A stretch of 8,458 nt of DNA from assembly GCA_027295975.1 (NCBI GenBank), contig JAPUJX010000287.1:1-8458 (forward strand), read 5' to 3'. The position numbers and the translations under genes are program-made. This DNA comes from Gammaproteobacteria bacterium (GTDB lineage: Bacteria; Pseudomonadota; Gammaproteobacteria; Pseudomonadales; Azotimanducaceae). Positions within the stretch are counted from its first letter, which is position 1; each line of letters begins with the position of its first letter. Below the pieces are notes generated by a model that saw only the letters and a program-made list of their open reading frames with translations, was not told the DNA's origin and did not search any database. This document shows positions 5,605 through 8,458 of this stretch, one piece after another.

Positions 5605-6812
5605 CGTCTCAACGCCTCCAAGGGATTTATTTTCACCGCCCGCCACGCCGGATACAGGCTTGCCAGAACACCAAAAACCATGCTCAACCCCGCCACCAGG
5701 ATGAGATCCGCAATCATCAGCCTCGGTACGAGCACACTGCGCATGCCGGCCATCTCCATGCCTTGTGCCCACTCGGAGAGATCAATGCCATCACCGGCCC
5801 AGAATATGAGCCCGACCCCCATCCCGATACCGATGGTTACCCCGAGGGCCATCATGAACGTGGACTCGAGCACCACCTGGACGATGACCGCACCGGGGCG
5901 CATCCCCACCGCACGCAACATGCCGAGTTCCCGCACCCGCTCCATCACCGCGGTGATGAGGGTATTGACCAGGCCAAATATGAGGGCACCCATCATGATG
6001 AGGAACCATATGAAAATGGCGGCGTCGGCAAAGAGGAACATGGCCGCCGCCTGTGGTTCCAGCTCCTGCCAGTCGAGCACGACTAACCCGGTGAAGAACT
6101 CGGCCAGTGCTACCTTGACGCTGAATTCCCTGGGAGTGCCAGCAAGCTTGATGGAGACTTCCGTGAACACCTCGGCATCCACCATCTGCTGTAACATCTT
6201 GATGCCGGTGAACACGAAGATTTTCTCGAGTCCGGTGCCTTCTACATCGTAAACGCCTGCTATACGAAAACCTGCCTCGCGATTGAGCCCGTCCGCACCC
6301 TGGGTAATGATGACCAACCGCCGACCCACTTTGGTTTCTAACTGTTCCGCTAAGGCGCGGCCGATGACGACGCGATTGTCGCTTGCATCACGTAGCGATT
6401 GCCCATCGTAATCCGCATCACCAAGAAACGAGATGGATTCCTGAGCGGGGTCCACCCCGACAAATTGAATGCCGCGGGTTTCTCTTTCGCTCATGATGAC
6501 GGCGGGAATGCGTATCCTTGCCGCCCAGCCTTCGAGTTCTTCGGCGGCAATATCGGGCTGCCAATCCGCTGCCAACTTGAAACTCTTGGCAATGCTGGGA
6601 TCGTCAAGATAACCGGGTGCCAGGATCTTCACATGTCCGGTGAGATTGGCCACCGCAGATTCCTGCATGTCGTACTGGAAACCGCGGATGAGGCTGTTCA
6701 TGAACGTGACACCGCCGACCGCCACGCAGATCGCCATCAGCAACATGAAGTTGCGTCGTTTATGGCGGCTGAGGTTGCGGGCCGAAAGCTGCACCAACAA
6801 TTTTAACGGCAT
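5601..6812 (-). CDS. FtsX/LolC-E-type ABC transporter permease (third permease in operon order)
   Basis: A 403-residue permease with the four-helix FtsX layout: TM1 ~21-41, a large periplasmic domain of the MacB_PCD type (~45-255), and TM2-TM4 at ~259-288, ~308-338 and ~366-388. A basic N-terminus (RNLSRHKRR) precedes TM1. The cytoplasmic stretch MERVRELGMLRAVGMRPG (290-307) is the coupling segment that contacts the ATPase, and the chain ends YPAWRAVKINPLEALRR, the typical end of the FtsX domain. It shares a periplasmic motif (TGHVKI..P.Y.DDP at 58-72) with the next permease. Start ATG 6812 lies 9 nt after the preceding stop, and AGGAG spans that junction. The stop overlaps the ATPase start. 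Such permeases move lipoproteins, lipids, toxins or peptides out of the inner membrane; the cargo is unknown here. Confidence 0.9.
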   Translation of the reverse strand: MPLKLLVQLSARNLSRHKRRNFMLLMAICVAVGGVTFMNSLIRGFQYDMQESAVANLTGHVKILAPGYLDDPSIAKSFKLAADWQPDIAAEELEGWAARIRIPAVIMSERETRGIQFVGVDPAQESISFLGDADYDGQSLRDASDNRVVIGRALAEQLETKVGRRLVIITQGADGLNREAGFRIAGVYDVEGTGLEKIFVFTGIKMLQQMVDAEVFTEVSIKLAGTPREFSVKVALAEFFTGLVVLDWQELEPQAAAMFLFADAAIFIWFLIMMGALIFGLVNTLITAVMERVRELGMLRAVGMRPGAVIVQVVLESTFMMALGVTIGIGMGVGLIFWAGDGIDLSEWAQGMEMAGMRSVLVPRLMIADLILVAGLSMVFGVLASLYPAWRAVKINPLEALRR

Positions 6813-6821
6813 CTTGTGAAG

Positions 6822-8093
6822 TTACTCCTGTGCCCGTAACGCTTCCACCGGACGCATCCGCTGTACTCTGAGCGCCGGAATCAGCGCCGCAAGCTGGGTA
6901 CCGATGTACATTGCGATGGATGCGACGATGGCCGCATCGAGGCTGAATGCGGGGTACATGCGATCGGGTAGGTTGTAGTTGGCAAGCATTTCGGTGGCTT
7001 CCGCCGGTAAGGGTATACCCGTGGCGCCCGTTATCGCGACCATTACCGCACTGATTCCCACGCCCAACACCAGACCCAGAGTACACAGCCAGAACGCTTC
7101 GACAAAAAGCTGCAGCATGATGGAGCCCGGCCGCATGCCGATAGCCATCAGCATGCCAAATTCCGGGGTGCGCTCGAAGACCGTCATCATGAAGGTGTTG
7201 ACCACGCTGAAGGTGACGATGACGGCGATCAAGACAAAAAACATCTCGGTGCCGATCCGCTTCATCTCGACCATCTGCTCCACTTCAGGCATCAGATCCG
7301 TCCACCCGAGGCTCACCCGGTTCGGACCGTCGAACGCCCGTGCGACCTCATTGCTGCCAGTTACCGCATTCGTGACGGCGATGACCGCATGAGCCTCATT
7401 GGGGCTGAGTTCCCAGCCTTCGCGAAAATCATTGAGCGTTATCTGCACCAGCGCGCGATCGATTGCCGCCTGACCCGAGGTGAAGGTACCGACGACGGTA
7501 GCAACCACGGCGGCAACACCGCCTTCCTTGGCCGAGCCAAGCAGGACAATTTCGTCACCCAGCCCAAGGCCCAAGTTCCTGGCAAGCACCGAGCCGAGGA
7601 ACGCGTCACCCGATTTTTCGAGATAACGACCTTCAACCTGCATATTCGCAAGGGTTGACCAGCCTATTTCTTTTTCGGGTTCGACCCCCATGACCTGGGC
7701 GCCAAAACTGCGCTCGCCGAACGAAACCAGCGCAAACGCCTGAGCACGCAGGGATGCCTGTTCGACAGCGGGGTGAGCGGCCACCTGCTCGGCGATTTGC
7801 GTCGCCTGTTCGAGGGTATGTTCCACACGCGGGTCGTCCTGATAATCGGGATGTTGCACCTGGATGTGGCCGGTCATCATGCGCGCGGCGTTGTCGATCA
7901 TGATGATGAATGTTCCATCCTGCATGGAACGCGCAAAAATCAACATCCACACGGCAAAGGCGATACCACCGGCGGTAAGCCAGGTCCGGCGCCGGTTGCG
8001 CCACAAATTGCGCCAGGCAATGGCAAAAAGATGGCTCCCGATCCGGACCTTTGGCCTGCTCGGCGTCGCTGTGGGGAGCGCAATTTCTGCCAT
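6822..8093 (-). CDS. FtsX/LolC-E-type ABC transporter permease (second permease in operon order)
   Basis: A 423-residue permease with a ~30-residue basic cytoplasmic N-terminus (RNLWRNRRR), TM1 ~36-56, a periplasmic MacB_PCD-like domain (~60-280), and TM2-TM4 at ~283-304, ~325-354 and ~385-406. The coupling stretch FERTPEFGMLMAIGMRPG (306-323) and the end LIPALRVQRMRPVEALR are family hallmarks. The motif TGHIQV..P.Y.DDP (74-88) is shared with the permease at 5601. Its FtsX region is closer to that of the truncated permease upstream than to the one downstream, so the set arose by at least two duplications. Start ATG 8093 has AGGA upstream, 9 nt away, and lies 5 nt after the preceding stop. Inner membrane; expected to pair with a sister permease and the ATPase. 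Cargo unknown. Confidence 0.9.
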   Translation of the reverse strand: MAEIALPTATPSRPKVRIGSHLFAIAWRNLWRNRRRTWLTAGGIAFAVWMLIFARSMQDGTFIIMIDNAARMMTGHIQVQHPDYQDDPRVEHTLEQATQIAEQVAAHPAVEQASLRAQAFALVSFGERSFGAQVMGVEPEKEIGWSTLANMQVEGRYLEKSGDAFLGSVLARNLGLGLGDEIVLLGSAKEGGVAAVVATVVGTFTSGQAAIDRALVQITLNDFREGWELSPNEAHAVIAVTNAVTGSNEVARAFDGPNRVSLGWTDLMPEVEQMVEMKRIGTEMFFVLIAVIVTFSVVNTFMMTVFERTPEFGMLMAIGMRPGSIMLQLFVEAFWLCTLGLVLGVGISAVMVAITGATGIPLPAEATEMLANYNLPDRMYPAFSLDAAIVASIAMYIGTQLAALIPALRVQRMRPVEALRAQE

Positions 8094-8098
8094 GGTGC

Positions 8099-8458
8099 CT
8101 ATTCCTCTCGAAGCGCTTCAACTGGTTGCATGAGCGGAATCCTGAGGGCCGGTATGAGTGCGGCGAGCAAAGTACCCGCCAACATGACGAGCGGAGCGGT
8201 CAACATGCCTTCGAAACTGATGTCCGGATATATTCGGGCAGGCATGAAAAACTGCGCGGAAAACTCCTCCATGGTCTCCCCCAGGTAGATCCCCACATCC
8301 GCAAGCCACCAGAGCAGCGAGCTTGCCAGGCTCAAGCCAATCAGTGCACCCAACCCCCACATGAACACCGCTTCCCAGAGGATCAGCGCGACAATGCTCA
8401 CCGGCCGGGTGCCCAGGGCGAGCAGCATGCCGAACTCACGGGTCCGCTCGAACACCGT
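8099..8458 (-). CDS. FtsX-type ABC transporter permease, C-terminal part (5' end outside window)
   Basis: Only the last 119 residues are present, since the frame is open at the right edge. The visible part begins at the coupling segment TVFERTREFGMLLALGTRP, followed by two membrane segments (~20-48 and ~86-105) and the end LIPALRIPLMQPVEALREE. This is the same FtsX C-terminal layout as the next gene, whose corresponding stretches differ at few positions. A full-length protein would be about 400 residues, so TM1, the periplasmic domain and TM2 lie outside. The stop is 5 nt before the next start, so it belongs to the same operon. The GTG at 8455 is an internal codon, not a start. Confidence 0.88.
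   Translation of the reverse strand, partial: TVFERTREFGMLLALGTRPVSIVALILWEAVFMWGLGALIGLSLASSLLWWLADVGIYLGETMEEFSAQFFMPARIYPDISFEGMLTAPLVMLAGTLLAALIPALRIPLMQPVEALREE

Noticed and set aside
5605..5772. N-terminal extension of the ATPase to an upstream start
   Set aside because: The added 56 residues are out-of-frame permease sequence rich in Gly/Cys/His; the ATGA overlap at 5604-5601 gives the normal LolD start.
5068..6252. Long plus-strand open frame (394 codons) opposite the ATPase and permease genes
   Set aside because: It is antisense to two genes with complete family motifs, its translation has low complexity (Pro/Ser/Thr/Arg) and it has no recognisable domain. Such frames are common in GC-rich DNA.

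Overview
The window reads as chromosomal DNA of a Gram-negative bacterium, most likely an environmental (marine-type) gammaproteobacterium. The evidence is a diderm envelope gene set (lipoprotein with a lipobox, outer-membrane beta-barrel, LolD/FtsX-type ABC transporter), moderately high GC with matching codon use in every gene, and a PQQ-type dehydrogenase. The taxon is an inference; no rRNA or marker gene is present. I see no insertion sequence, phage gene, tRNA or CRISPR array.

Layout. (1) 1-972, minus: the N-terminal 324 residues of a lipoprotein PQQ-dependent dehydrogenase with an extra PKD/K319-like domain. It runs off the left edge. (2) 973-1147: a divergent intergenic region with four direct repeats in exact 11-bp phase, the layout of an OmpR/PhoB-family response-regulator site. 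(3) 1148-1816, plus: an exported His/Arg-rich protein of unknown function, followed by a weak terminator-like hairpin and three tandem 11-bp repeats. (4) 1875-2576, minus: a cytoplasmic histidine-phosphatase-superfamily protein. (5) 2577-2735: a second divergent intergenic region with a 14-bp palindrome. (6) 2736-3644, plus: a short-chain dehydrogenase of the MFE-2 (D-3-hydroxyacyl-CoA dehydrogenase) type.

(7) 3665-8458, minus: a tightly packed operon, read right to left. It encodes three FtsX/LolC-E-type permeases (the first cut by the right edge), one LolD/MacB-type ATPase and one beta-barrel outer-membrane protein. Gaps are 5 and 9 nt, then two 4-nt stop/start overlaps, so the genes are almost certainly co-transcribed and translationally coupled. 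The promoter lies outside the window.

How the genes may work together: the operon looks like an envelope export or trafficking machine in which the ATPase drives FtsX-type permeases mechanically and the barrel acts at the outer membrane. Its cargo cannot be read from the sequence. The other four genes look like independent units, apart from the dehydrogenase and the exported protein, which share the divergent control region. The most unusual items are the three-permease/one-ATPase/one-barrel operon and the phased repeats.
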